A stretch of 64,000 nucleotides of DNA from Pseudomonas viridiflava (lineage in GTDB: Bacteria; Pseudomonadota; Gammaproteobacteria; Pseudomonadales; Pseudomonadaceae), in contig NZ_UTVH01000001.1 in the NCBI RefSeq assembly GCF_900585905.1, forward strand, positions 372,001 to 436,000. The letters are read 5' to 3'. This document shows positions 53,355 to 61,895 of this stretch, piece by piece (the first letter of the stretch is position 1; each line of letters begins with the position of its first letter). A program made the position numbers and the translations under genes. Under the pieces are notes generated by a model, which saw nothing but the letters and a program-made list of their open reading frames with translations, did no database searches and had not been told where the DNA came from.

Positions 53355-55496
53355 CTACATCTCGGCGACCGCCCAGCTCATCAAGCTCTTTTCAAAGCTG
53401 GTTAATTGAAGGCGCGGGACTCGCGGGGCCAGTGCTCGGAGTTTTTCCAGCAGGTCGTTCAGGTGTTCCGAGGGCAAAATCAGGTTTTTGATCTGTGTCG
53501 AGATCTGGGTGGGGATCCCGTATTCATCCAAGGCTGTTAGGAGAGGGTCGAGGAACATATTTTCCAACTGCTCCGCGAAGAAGCTGAAGTCGCCGGGTTC
53601 GATCCCTCGTTTAGCCAGCACGTCGGCCTGAATTTTGTTCACGGCCATAATGTCCCGAGGCAACCGGAAGCAGACCATGTTACGGATGAACTTCAGGCGA
53701 AGGTTTATGGCTTCGCTCGCGGTGGTATCGCCTCGCCGGTTTTCGACTGCTTCTTTCAGGTAGTGAGGCAGACTTTTCTGGTTTCGCAGGGCATTGATGT
53801 GCCAAGCCAGCTGTGAGCTGGACGCAATCAGATAGTCCATCAGGTTGTTGTCTTCTAAGCTATAGACCAGCTCGCATAGGTAATTTAACTGAGCCGGCTC
53901 AGGAATACTTTTCCATCCCAGCAGTTTGCGGCTCTCCGGAAGGTCTCGAATAATTTTGCCCGCAACCTCCACTTGGCGTTCGATGGGAATATGCCGGTTT
54001 TCGATCAGGGTGGTTTGCGATAGCACAGGATTGGCATACGCCTCCTGCAGCCTTCCTCGCGAGATGTCTGTTAGATACTCGTTTTCCAGCTGCATGAGCA
54101 GGCCTATTGGTGAGGACTCATCCTGTTTGCCGATGGAGTACTCGACCGTAAGGCCTTGCTCAAGCGGAGGTGCTTCGAGCATGAAGACCTTGCCAATAAA
54201 GTACTTGTTCATGCGGCCAGCGCGACCGGAAATGTTCTTGTAGGTGAAATAGTCGAACGTCGAGGTTTTCAGTCGGCGATCGTAAATAATCACGTTTTCT
54301 GCAGACGTGTTTACGCCTTCGATCATTGTCGATGTACAGATGATTTGCTTGATGGTGCCTTCGTTGAACAGCTTGACGATGTACTGCTGCAGTGCGCGTG
54401 GCACTCCACCATGGTGAATCCCAATGCCCAGAGAAATCGCTTTGGCAACGTTCCACTCAGGGTGGTAGTGCTTCGAAATCCACGCGGCGATTTCCTGCGT
54501 TTCCGGCACAGGGGTCAGGCCAGCTTCCTGAACCAGGTACTCGGCGACCCTGTTTGCACTGGCCGGTGCCTGACAGTAGATCAGGGTAGGGGAATCCAGG
54601 GTGGTAATCAGTTCCAGCAACTTTTCCTTTCGTTCTTTGGAGCGCATCCCTAGGTTGAAATTCTGGATGTCGACCGCGACAGTGCTGTAGTCCGAGGGGA
54701 TGAAGTGGTACTCGTAGCCCTCCAAGCCTGAAATCTTCTGGATGTGTGGGCCAAGCATATAGAACTGGGCACCGGTCTTGGCGAGCTTATGAAATGCCAA
54801 GCTCAGGTCAATGGCTCTGGTACCTTCGTCTGAGTCATTCGAAAGGTCGATTTTGTAGAACTCATCCAGGACGAAGAACTCCACATCCGCCAGGTCGGGA
54901 CGCTGGATGACACGTTCTTGGGTGAGCAGATAGACGTTGGTGGTCTCGGGCGCTGCTTCCTGGCTGGGGTGCGTGATCAGGTTGAAGTCCTGGAAACGCT
55001 TGACCAAGCGGCGACGGGTTTCGTCGATCAGCGCGATGGTCGGAACGATCACTACCACTTTTTTGAATCGTCTCTGCGCCAGTACGGCGTCGATGACCAG
55101 GCTTTTTCCCACGCTTGTAGAAGCACTGAGCACCACGTTTCGGCCTTGCATAATCAAGCTGAAGACGTGGGCCTGTAGGTGATGAAACACCATGCCTTTT
55201 TCTACGCCTTCAACCTTATGCGCCTCGTATGCCAAGCGGTCAGAAAGTCCCATACTGCTGAGGTGAGGCGTGATGTAGGGATATAGTCCAACAGCTCGCA
55301 CCATATTGAGTAGGAGCGACTGTTCGACTGTGTCGAAAAGCTTGAATTTGTCGAGTGCTCGGATGACTAAATCGCGGCCTTCCCAGTCTGAATTGCTTCT
55401 GTTGACGATGGTGTTGATGGCAAGCAGCACATCGATCGTCGATGCGCCCTCGTCTCCGAGCTTCGTCAACTTGTTCTTGATCGTTTCGTAGTTCAT
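53355..55496 (-). CDS. AbpB/HamB-like Ski2-type DExH helicase
   Basis: A 713-residue superfamily 2 helicase. Motifs are Walker A LSASTSVGKSLVID (about 123-136), Ia VVVIVPTIALIDETRRRL, motif II VLDEFYK (about 210-215), LGPHIQKISGLEG, and motif VI ISGRAGRM with IICTSTMIEGVNTSAENVII before it, typical of the Ski2/Hel308 branch. Sequence and length resemble E. coli AbpB (YfjK) and Hachiman HamB. Start ATG at 55496, with AAGGA upstream. It lies 97 bases after the DUF4297/HamA-like gene on the same strand, so the two probably form one operon. In Hachiman the helicase senses damaged DNA and unleashes the nuclease. Confidence 0.88.
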   Translation of the reverse strand: MNYETIKNKLTKLGDEGASTIDVLLAINTIVNRSNSDWEGRDLVIRALDKFKLFDTVEQSLLLNMVRAVGLYPYITPHLSSMGLSDRLAYEAHKVEGVEKGMVFHHLQAHVFSLIMQGRNVVLSASTSVGKSLVIDAVLAQRRFKKVVVIVPTIALIDETRRRLVKRFQDFNLITHPSQEAAPETTNVYLLTQERVIQRPDLADVEFFVLDEFYKIDLSNDSDEGTRAIDLSLAFHKLAKTGAQFYMLGPHIQKISGLEGYEYHFIPSDYSTVAVDIQNFNLGMRSKERKEKLLELITTLDSPTLIYCQAPASANRVAEYLVQEAGLTPVPETQEIAAWISKHYHPEWNVAKAISLGIGIHHGGVPRALQQYIVKLFNEGTIKQIICTSTMIEGVNTSAENVIIYDRRLKTSTFDYFTYKNISGRAGRMNKYFIGKVFMLEAPPLEQGLTVEYSIGKQDESSPIGLLMQLENEYLTDISRGRLQEAYANPVLSQTTLIENRHIPIERQVEVAGKIIRDLPESRKLLGWKSIPEPAQLNYLCELVYSLEDNNLMDYLIASSSQLAWHINALRNQKSLPHYLKEAVENRRGDTTASEAINLRLKFIRNMVCFRLPRDIMAVNKIQADVLAKRGIEPGDFSFFAEQLENMFLDPLLTALDEYGIPTQISTQIKNLILPSEHLNDLLEKLRALAPRVPRLQLTSFEKSLMSWAVAEM

Positions 55497-55593
55497 CACC
55501 GCATCTTTCCTTGAGATCTTCGGCGCAGACTGACCTGTTCCGGTTACCTAGATCCTCTGTACCTTCCGCCATACGAACCAAAAAGCGGGATGT

Positions 55594-57225
55594 TCAGGCC
55601 CGCAATTCTTCGAGTTTTTTGCAGCGCGCGTTAAAGGCCTTGGTTAGCTTCTCGATGCTTTCCATTGGCACCAGGAAGACCATCACCTTCACCTGTCTGA
55701 TATTTTCCGGCAGTTGCGTGGTGAAGGTGCTGAAGTGGCTTTCGATCTCTAGCTTGAGATGGTTGACGTAGTCAGCGAGCCAGCCTGATGCGAGGGCTTC
55801 GCTGTCGTAGGTCAACAGGATGGGGAAGCAAAGGACATTCAGCATTTCGTCAACCGGCGAATTGCGGTGCAGGGCTTGGTTGAATGCGTCTGCTTTCGGC
55901 TGATGGTGCAACGGTTCTCGTAGGGAGATGATTATCTCGCGTTCCGCCGAGAGCACCGCTTCAGAAATCGTGGCATCAAGGACTTCGCAGATTTTCTCCA
56001 GCGACGCATCCATGTCATTCGCTTCGATCAGGCGAGCAAGGCCTAGCCAAAGCTGATCATCCTGGCCAGGTTTCTGAACGATATGAGCGTTGCCAAACTC
56101 CGAAAGCTTGCCGGCTGATTTGTAGAAGACCTTGCATGCGACGGGTTCGCTATTTTGGCGGCTTCGCAAGATGGCGTGAAGTATCAGTTCCGCGATGAGT
56201 CTGTCGCGTGGGAGCTCACTGTCGCTGAAAGCGCTAATCGACCGTGCAAGAATTGCTTCGGCGTCGTGCGCATGGATGTTCACGATCTCGCTGGCTTTGA
56301 GGGAAAACTCGGGAAGCCATTCAATGAGATGCCTTGCGAAGTTATCGTGGCGCCATTGATTCAGCGAATACTTCACGTCAAACCCAGAAAAGGTATGCAG
56401 CAGCCCCTCTTCGGTGCTCGCGTGAAATTCGACCAAGAACGGGTCTGGTCGCTTTTTGTAGGGTTTAGCGGTCGCCGTTGATCTGTCGTCAGCTGTATCC
56501 AGTAACAGCTTCAAGTGAGCCAACGCTGACTCCCTGTGAATGATCTTGGAAGCTGCGGCTGTTTTCACGTTAGCTGTGGCAGCCTTGTCGGCCATCTCCA
56601 GAAAATCGTCGTAAATTGCCTGCGTCTGGGTGTTGTTTGGGCGATTTCCCAAATCCTCTGCCAGTCTGGACAGGGCCTTGATATTGACAGCTTCCAGTGA
56701 TTCAACATCGCCATGTACTTGCCAGACACAATTTTCCGCCCAATAAGAGAAATTTCGATTTTGGGGAGAGACGAACATTTTAAACTCTTTTAGTAGTTTA
56801 TTGCCTCTGGCCGTGGTGGTATCTGGCAAAACCCGCTTATCCAGCTCTGTCTTGAAGCCTTCAAGAATTTTTGCGACGTCCCGCTTTGTCACCAGCCGAA
56901 AGCGCGCGGCACCTGGCCGCACATCGCACTTCAGTGACTTGTGAAGCAGGGAAGAATCGGCCTTCTTACCGTCCAGCGCGGTTACTTCCAGCCAATTCCA
57001 CTTGGTATCACCTTCGGTCGTCTTGACCTGAATGTACTCGTTGACGCGCTGCCGATCGCATCGGAATACCACGACTATATCGTCGGCTGTCTCGCATTCC
57101 ACCTGAAGGTAGCTGCTATCCCGGAGCATCTTGAAGATATAGCTGACGGCAACATGGTCTTGGTATTTGAAGCCTTGCCTTGCAGCTGGCCCACCTGCGT
57201 TGGAGGGGCTAGTAATACGCACCAT
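55594..57225 (-). CDS. DUF4297 (Cap4-type) nuclease fused to a degenerate HamA/DUF1837-like domain
   Basis: A 543-residue protein. Residues 8-115 match the DUF4297/Cap4 nuclease start: GGPAARQGFKYQDHVAVSYI, then ECETADDIVVVF and YIQVKTTEG (Asp48/49, Gln66, Lys68), a PD-(D/E)XK site that looks intact. Residues about 260-525 resemble HamA (DUF1837): LIAELILHAILRS (Glu346), VFYKSAG, FGNAHIV and LWLGLARL. The usual HamA Asp and E-x-K are replaced (Gly378/Asn379; Leu396 and Arg398), so this second nuclease should be dead. The start has AGGG upstream. It is the likely effector partner of the helicase gene downstream. The HamA match is by pattern and needs a profile search. Confidence 0.72.
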   Translation of the reverse strand: MVRITSPSNAGGPAARQGFKYQDHVAVSYIFKMLRDSSYLQVECETADDIVVVFRCDRQRVNEYIQVKTTEGDTKWNWLEVTALDGKKADSSLLHKSLKCDVRPGAARFRLVTKRDVAKILEGFKTELDKRVLPDTTTARGNKLLKEFKMFVSPQNRNFSYWAENCVWQVHGDVESLEAVNIKALSRLAEDLGNRPNNTQTQAIYDDFLEMADKAATANVKTAAASKIIHRESALAHLKLLLDTADDRSTATAKPYKKRPDPFLVEFHASTEEGLLHTFSGFDVKYSLNQWRHDNFARHLIEWLPEFSLKASEIVNIHAHDAEAILARSISAFSDSELPRDRLIAELILHAILRSRQNSEPVACKVFYKSAGKLSEFGNAHIVQKPGQDDQLWLGLARLIEANDMDASLEKICEVLDATISEAVLSAEREIIISLREPLHHQPKADAFNQALHRNSPVDEMLNVLCFPILLTYDSEALASGWLADYVNHLKLEIESHFSTFTTQLPENIRQVKVMVFLVPMESIEKLTKAFNARCKKLEELRA

Positions 57226-57922
57226 GACATCCCTGTATCGCTAGAAGAGTTGCAGAAATCGGGCGTCCGTCTTGCCGACCAAAGCCACACAAACGGAGCC
57301 AGCCAATACTGCAACGCTACCACTAATGGCAATTGGCCGACTATTAGCAATATTGAGATTATCCAGTGATGCGCTCTGCGGGCGGCGGCGAGAATGGCTA
57401 ACTTGCTTTGCATGCCTGTTCCGCATGTGGCTGTGTGCGGCGTTCCGCTGCCCAATGCACATATTCCGGCCTCATCCTACCGCTCATCGAGGTCTGCATT
57501 AACCACTAGTGTTTTATTGATTTAGTTGGATACATGTACAGTATAGCGAAAGCTGCTTCCATGCATCTTCTCAACATACCCATGTGTAATCTAAGCGCGA
57601 ATCTAACGATGCTGCCACCTAAAGGAACAACTGTTCTGACGGAGAATTCCCGGTCAAAGATCAGGTGTGTGAACTCCTGAACAAGCCTTCAAATACTGCT
57701 ACCCTCACAGGCCCAGGCGCATGCGGCTGCTGCTCCCGGAGCTATATGACGCGACGTTGCCGGCGATGGCGAGAGAGGGTGGCATAGAGTTCGATGGTGA
57801 AAATGTTGCGCCCAGAGCCGGTGGTGCCCCCCAAACGGTTGAATAGCTGGCCTGCAAGGAATAGGCGCTTCAGAGCTCAGAACTGCCAAGATTTCCCCCG
57901 CAACCCCCGCTGGAGTACCAAG
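57226..57922. other. Divergent promoter region between two defence genes
   Basis: About 700 bases separate the minus-strand DUF4297 gene from the plus-strand SEC-C gene. No intact gene is supported. A 41-codon plus-strand frame at 57721-57846 (MRLLLPELYDATLPAMAREG) may be a gene fragment, but I do not recognise it. An AT-rich stretch at 57505-57550 may hold promoters. Confidence 0.5.
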
Positions 57923-60082
57923 ATGCGTGCTGCAAATCGAAGTGAAGCTGAAGTCATTGAAGAGCTTGTCGAACTGACAGCCCAGTCTGGTTACGTTCAT
58001 GCGATTGCCGGGATCTGCTACCGAGACAATATGGTGTCCTTTCAGGGGGAGCATGAAGCTTCCGATCTCAGCCATATGTACGATCCTACTCGTCTTAATC
58101 GGAACGAAACTACCATGCTGTTGGGGCTGATGATGAGGCAGTCCCTTGATTTGACCGAGCCTGACAACGCAACGCTCTTGAGTTATGTAACGCTTACTGA
58201 TGGCCTGATGGAGGAGCTTCATCAGTCAATGAGTGGAGCGGCCATGGGGGAAATGATTAGCCACGTCGGCAACGCAGAAGGCATGGACGATTTCTGGCAG
58301 GGTGAAATGATGAAGGAGCCAATTTTCTATGGCGCCGAGTCCGCTTACAGCTTCCAGTACCGAGATTTCTTTGTGGAGAAGCATGCTGTCGATGACGACT
58401 GGCTTATCCGAGTGAAAGGTTTTTCCAGCGGGCAAGCGTTTCGGATGGCGAGAGCTATGTGTGATTTGATGGACTACAGAGCGACGAAGGACACTCGGTC
58501 GAGTCTCGACTTGAAGGCAGGAGAAATACCACTAGAGTCGGTGGTGAGTTTTTATGAATTTACTGCGGCAGAGGTTGCTCAGCGTGCCAGTCAGGATCTC
58601 GCAGTGGTTGAGGCATTCTTCGACGTTTTTTCGTTTAGCGGCGACAATGCCGGCTTCAAAGAGGTGGGTGACTTCAACCAGGTGAATGCGACTCCGCTGC
58701 TTCCGACTGGAAGGGGCTCAGTACTGCTGTTTTCTCACTACGCAATTTATGAGGCGCTGTATGAGTCGCCTTTTTTCTGGATGAACCAAGACAAGGCTTA
58801 CAAGCAGCAGGCGTCCGACAACCGTGGCGCGTTCACTGAGCGATTCTCTTACCGTCGTTTAGTTGCGGTGTTCGGTACGGCAAATGTCCACACCAACGTC
58901 AATTTGTACGAGGGGAAAAGGATCGTTGCTGAGGCTGATGTACTGGTTGTTTTCGGCGACCGGGTGATCATCGTCCAAGCCAAGTCCAAAAAGCTGACGT
59001 TGGCCGCCCGCAAGGGCAGCGATGGACAAATCAAGGCCGACTTTGCAGCTGCGATTCAGAAAGCCTACGACCAGGGGGCCGAATGTGCAACGGCGATTCT
59101 TTCAGGTAAGTGCCGGCTTGAAAATGATCGGGGCCAGACGGTCGATTTACCGGAACACATCAGAGAAATCTATCCGCTCTGCGTGGTGTCGGATCACTAC
59201 CCCGCGCTCGCCTTCCAGGCTAGTCAGTATCTGAAGTATTCGGCTGATGCGATCATCCGCCCTCCCTTTGTTATGGACATATTCTTTCTCGATGTCCTCG
59301 CTGAAATGCTGGACACGCCGTTGCGTTTCCTCAGCTACGTCCGCATGCGCATCGATGCGATCGAGAAGTTAATGATCAGTCATGAACTCGTCGCGCTTGC
59401 ATATCACCTTCATTCCAATCTGTGGCTTCAAGACGAATTCAGCATGTTGATGTTGGATGATTCGATCGCAGCTGACCTTGATGTCGCCATGACCGTGAGG
59501 CGTGAAGGACTTGCAGGAAAGCGGGTTCCGGAGGGACTGTTGACGAAAATGAATGGAACCTACTACGAGCGTCTGATCGAGCAGATCGAGCGCCGTCCAG
59601 TCCCGTCAACAATGGAGCTGGGATTCACTCTTTTGTCGATGGGGGAAGACACGTGCAGCGCCATTCATAAAGCCATAGATGGTCTTATCAAGCAGACGAA
59701 GCTTGATGGGAAGCGGCATGACTTCACTGCTGGTATGACGGGCGCAGGGAGCGGGATCTGTGTGCATTGCAATCCTGAGCCTAGCGAGGACGCCATTAAA
59801 GTCCTAGAAGTGCAGTGCGCCAAGCGAAAGTACGTTCAGCGAACTGCAAGTTGGTTTGGCGTGTCGGTTGGTTTGGAGGGGGAACTCCAATTCGGCGTAA
59901 CGCTTGAGTTTCCTTGGGAGCGCTCACTAGCGATGGATACCCTAACCCAAGGAATGAAGCCTCCTTCATCAGTAGCTCAAGGAATGAAAGCCATGGAGCG
60001 CGCGTTGATCCCAAGGAAATACGGGCGCAACGAACTCTGTCCCTGCGGAAGCGGTGTTAAGTACAAAAACTGCTGTCTCTAG
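57923..60082 (+). CDS. Large SEC-C protein with PD-(D/E)XK-like nuclease segment
   Basis: A 719-residue cytoplasmic protein. The C-terminus is a SEC-C zinc motif (YGRNELCPCGSGVKYKNCCL). Around residues 330-356 is EADVLVVFGDRVIIVQAKSK, which has the D-x(n)-QxK layout of NERD/PD-(D/E)XK nucleases, preceded by NLYEGKRIV. The N-terminal 300 residues are helical and unassigned. The ATG at 57923 has GGAG seven bases upstream; the longer frame from 57794 has no such support. Similar nuclease/SEC-C proteins occur alone in defence islands. Activity is inferred. Confidence 0.72.
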   Translation: MRAANRSEAEVIEELVELTAQSGYVHAIAGICYRDNMVSFQGEHEASDLSHMYDPTRLNRNETTMLLGLMMRQSLDLTEPDNATLLSYVTLTDGLMEELHQSMSGAAMGEMISHVGNAEGMDDFWQGEMMKEPIFYGAESAYSFQYRDFFVEKHAVDDDWLIRVKGFSSGQAFRMARAMCDLMDYRATKDTRSSLDLKAGEIPLESVVSFYEFTAAEVAQRASQDLAVVEAFFDVFSFSGDNAGFKEVGDFNQVNATPLLPTGRGSVLLFSHYAIYEALYESPFFWMNQDKAYKQQASDNRGAFTERFSYRRLVAVFGTANVHTNVNLYEGKRIVAEADVLVVFGDRVIIVQAKSKKLTLAARKGSDGQIKADFAAAIQKAYDQGAECATAILSGKCRLENDRGQTVDLPEHIREIYPLCVVSDHYPALAFQASQYLKYSADAIIRPPFVMDIFFLDVLAEMLDTPLRFLSYVRMRIDAIEKLMISHELVALAYHLHSNLWLQDEFSMLMLDDSIAADLDVAMTVRREGLAGKRVPEGLLTKMNGTYYERLIEQIERRPVPSTMELGFTLLSMGEDTCSAIHKAIDGLIKQTKLDGKRHDFTAGMTGAGSGICVHCNPEPSEDAIKVLEVQCAKRKYVQRTASWFGVSVGLEGELQFGVTLEFPWERSLAMDTLTQGMKPPSSVAQGMKAMERALIPRKYGRNELCPCGSGVKYKNCCL

Positions 60083-60198
60083 ACTGCGCGTAGCGTCGTC
60101 ATGCTGAGGTCTGAATGCAGATCAACGTGGGCACTCCCATCATCAGAACGGCCCGCCCTGTGTACAGCAATGCCCTGGGGAGGGCTACGCAGCGGCAT

Positions 60199-61602
60199 TT
60201 ACATTGGTTTTTGCCACTCAGAGGTCGCGTGACGGTACCGGGGGTTTTGAACCTTCGGACTGCCGAATTTTTCTTCGTCGATAACGAACGACTTGGCCAT
60301 GAGGTCTCGAACACCACCGAGGCGCTCCATAGACGTCAGCTCTGCCGTGATGTCCTTTACGACGGTCGTGAACGCCTTGGTCGACTGCGACTTCATGAAC
60401 TCAGGGGTGGACAGGGCAAACTCGCGATCCGGTAAGCCCGGAATGCCGGCCCATCCAGTCATGGTGTTAACCGCTTTGATCAGGAAGCTTCCTTGGATGC
60501 CTTGGGCAGAGGGCACGCCGTATTTGCGTTTCAGGTCGCCGCAAATCTTGTCAACATCGCCTATCAATTTGGTCACCAACCTGTTGCCGTCACCGATGCC
60601 CTTTTCATCGAACGCGACCCGTATTTCCTTCAGAGTCTGTCGGATGGTGACGAAATGGTCTTCGTTGCGAATCTGCTTGGCAGCCATGATCGCGTTCGGC
60701 ACGCTGCCGGAGACCTGGGTCATCCAGGCTGAGAAAAGCGGCAGGTCGAGAGCGACAGTCTGCGCACCCCCGTGAGATTTGATTTCAGCGATGCTCGTCT
60801 GTGTTTTGCTGGAGAGGTTGGCCAGGAGGCGAGCCGTGAAGTCGTGACCGAAGAAGCCGCTTTTTTTCAGCCAGTGCAACTGATAGGCATGGCGTATCGG
60901 ATGAATAAACGAGTCGGCCTTAAGGTGCTTAGCTGCCATGGAATAGTAGATGGACTTGTAGGCCAGCCAGTTCAGGGAAGCGATGAACATCTCCAGCTGC
61001 TTTGTGGCGCCGCCGAAATCTTCGGGCTTCTTCCTGGCGAAGTCTTGCTCGGTGAAGACGTGGCCATCGGAGCCTACGAGTTTCACTTCTTGCGACCAGC
61101 GTCCACGTGTGTCGCCCACATCTGCCAATTCGGCAAAGATTGCAGCGCTCAAGGCGCTGTACTTGCCGTAGGCATCAGTGGCTTGGTGCCCGAGCATTCT
61201 CATGGTCAGGTAGTACACGCTGGAAGATTTATCCCAGGTGCAGACCATGTTCATTTTCAGCTGCTCCAGGAGACCTGCGAAGTCCTCATCGACGAACTTA
61301 CCTCCGCGAATCTCGGGGCGGATCAGCGCGGCTTCCCGTTGTGCAACCTCGTCGACCGTCTGCATTTCGAACTGGGTTGGGTCAACGAAGCGCAGGTACG
61401 GGAACTGCTTTTTCCGCGCTTCCCGGTGCTGAGGCTTGTAGTTGTCGATGCACAACAGGTCATCGTAGAAAAGAATGCCCTGGAGGAAGTTCTCTACAGC
61501 GCACAGGTCTCCATTGATCGTGTCGGTGTTTTGTACCGTGACAGCTCCAGTGGCACGCTGGACAGCTGTGAGGGTGGCATTGTCTATAAGTGCGTAGGTC
61601 AT
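60199..61602 (-). CDS. Unrecognised 467-residue protein
   Basis: I do not recognise this family. The ATG at 61602 (MTYALIDNATLTAVQRATGA) has AGGG upstream; an extension with a hydrophobic stretch starts at 61677 but looks unlikely. The protein is soluble and mostly helical, with a polar N-terminal region (DDLLCIDNYKPQHREARKKQ) and a basic C-terminus. No nuclease, NTPase or zinc motif is seen. It lies 293 bases after the large gene at 61896 on the same strand, probably its partner. It ends convergent with the SEC-C gene. Confidence 0.65.
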   Translation of the reverse strand: MTYALIDNATLTAVQRATGAVTVQNTDTINGDLCAVENFLQGILFYDDLLCIDNYKPQHREARKKQFPYLRFVDPTQFEMQTVDEVAQREAALIRPEIRGGKFVDEDFAGLLEQLKMNMVCTWDKSSSVYYLTMRMLGHQATDAYGKYSALSAAIFAELADVGDTRGRWSQEVKLVGSDGHVFTEQDFARKKPEDFGGATKQLEMFIASLNWLAYKSIYYSMAAKHLKADSFIHPIRHAYQLHWLKKSGFFGHDFTARLLANLSSKTQTSIAEIKSHGGAQTVALDLPLFSAWMTQVSGSVPNAIMAAKQIRNEDHFVTIRQTLKEIRVAFDEKGIGDGNRLVTKLIGDVDKICGDLKRKYGVPSAQGIQGSFLIKAVNTMTGWAGIPGLPDREFALSTPEFMKSQSTKAFTTVVKDITAELTSMERLGGVRDLMAKSFVIDEEKFGSPKVQNPRYRHATSEWQKPM

Positions 61603-61895
61603 GAGCTCGTTGCCCTGTCGTGTTGTGGTTACGATGATAACCACTCCTGGCCAGAAACTGAGCAGGCCGAAAAGCATCGGTGGCCGTTTCTATCACAAGG
61701 TTGATTCGCGCCAACTAGCGGATGTAGAGCGGGGGGTGGTCTCGTCGGCCCGTCATGCGGATGATTTCGCTCCGGCGGTCAAGAGAGCGCTTCGAGAAGC
61801 GCGTGAGGGTATCTGCTCCAACCCTAACTGCGACGCGTCCAGCGTCGACCATACTTAGGCCACATAGCGCTGCGTCCAGCGCTTGCGGCCCGCAC

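Noticed and set aside
53355..57225. CBASS operon (because of DUF4297/Cap4)
   Set aside because: No CD-NTase, HORMA or Trip13 gene is nearby; the partner is an AbpB/HamB-type helicase.
57721..57846. 41-codon frame before the SEC-C gene
   Set aside because: It looks peptide-like but has no ribosome site or known homologue; it is only mentioned as a possible fragment.
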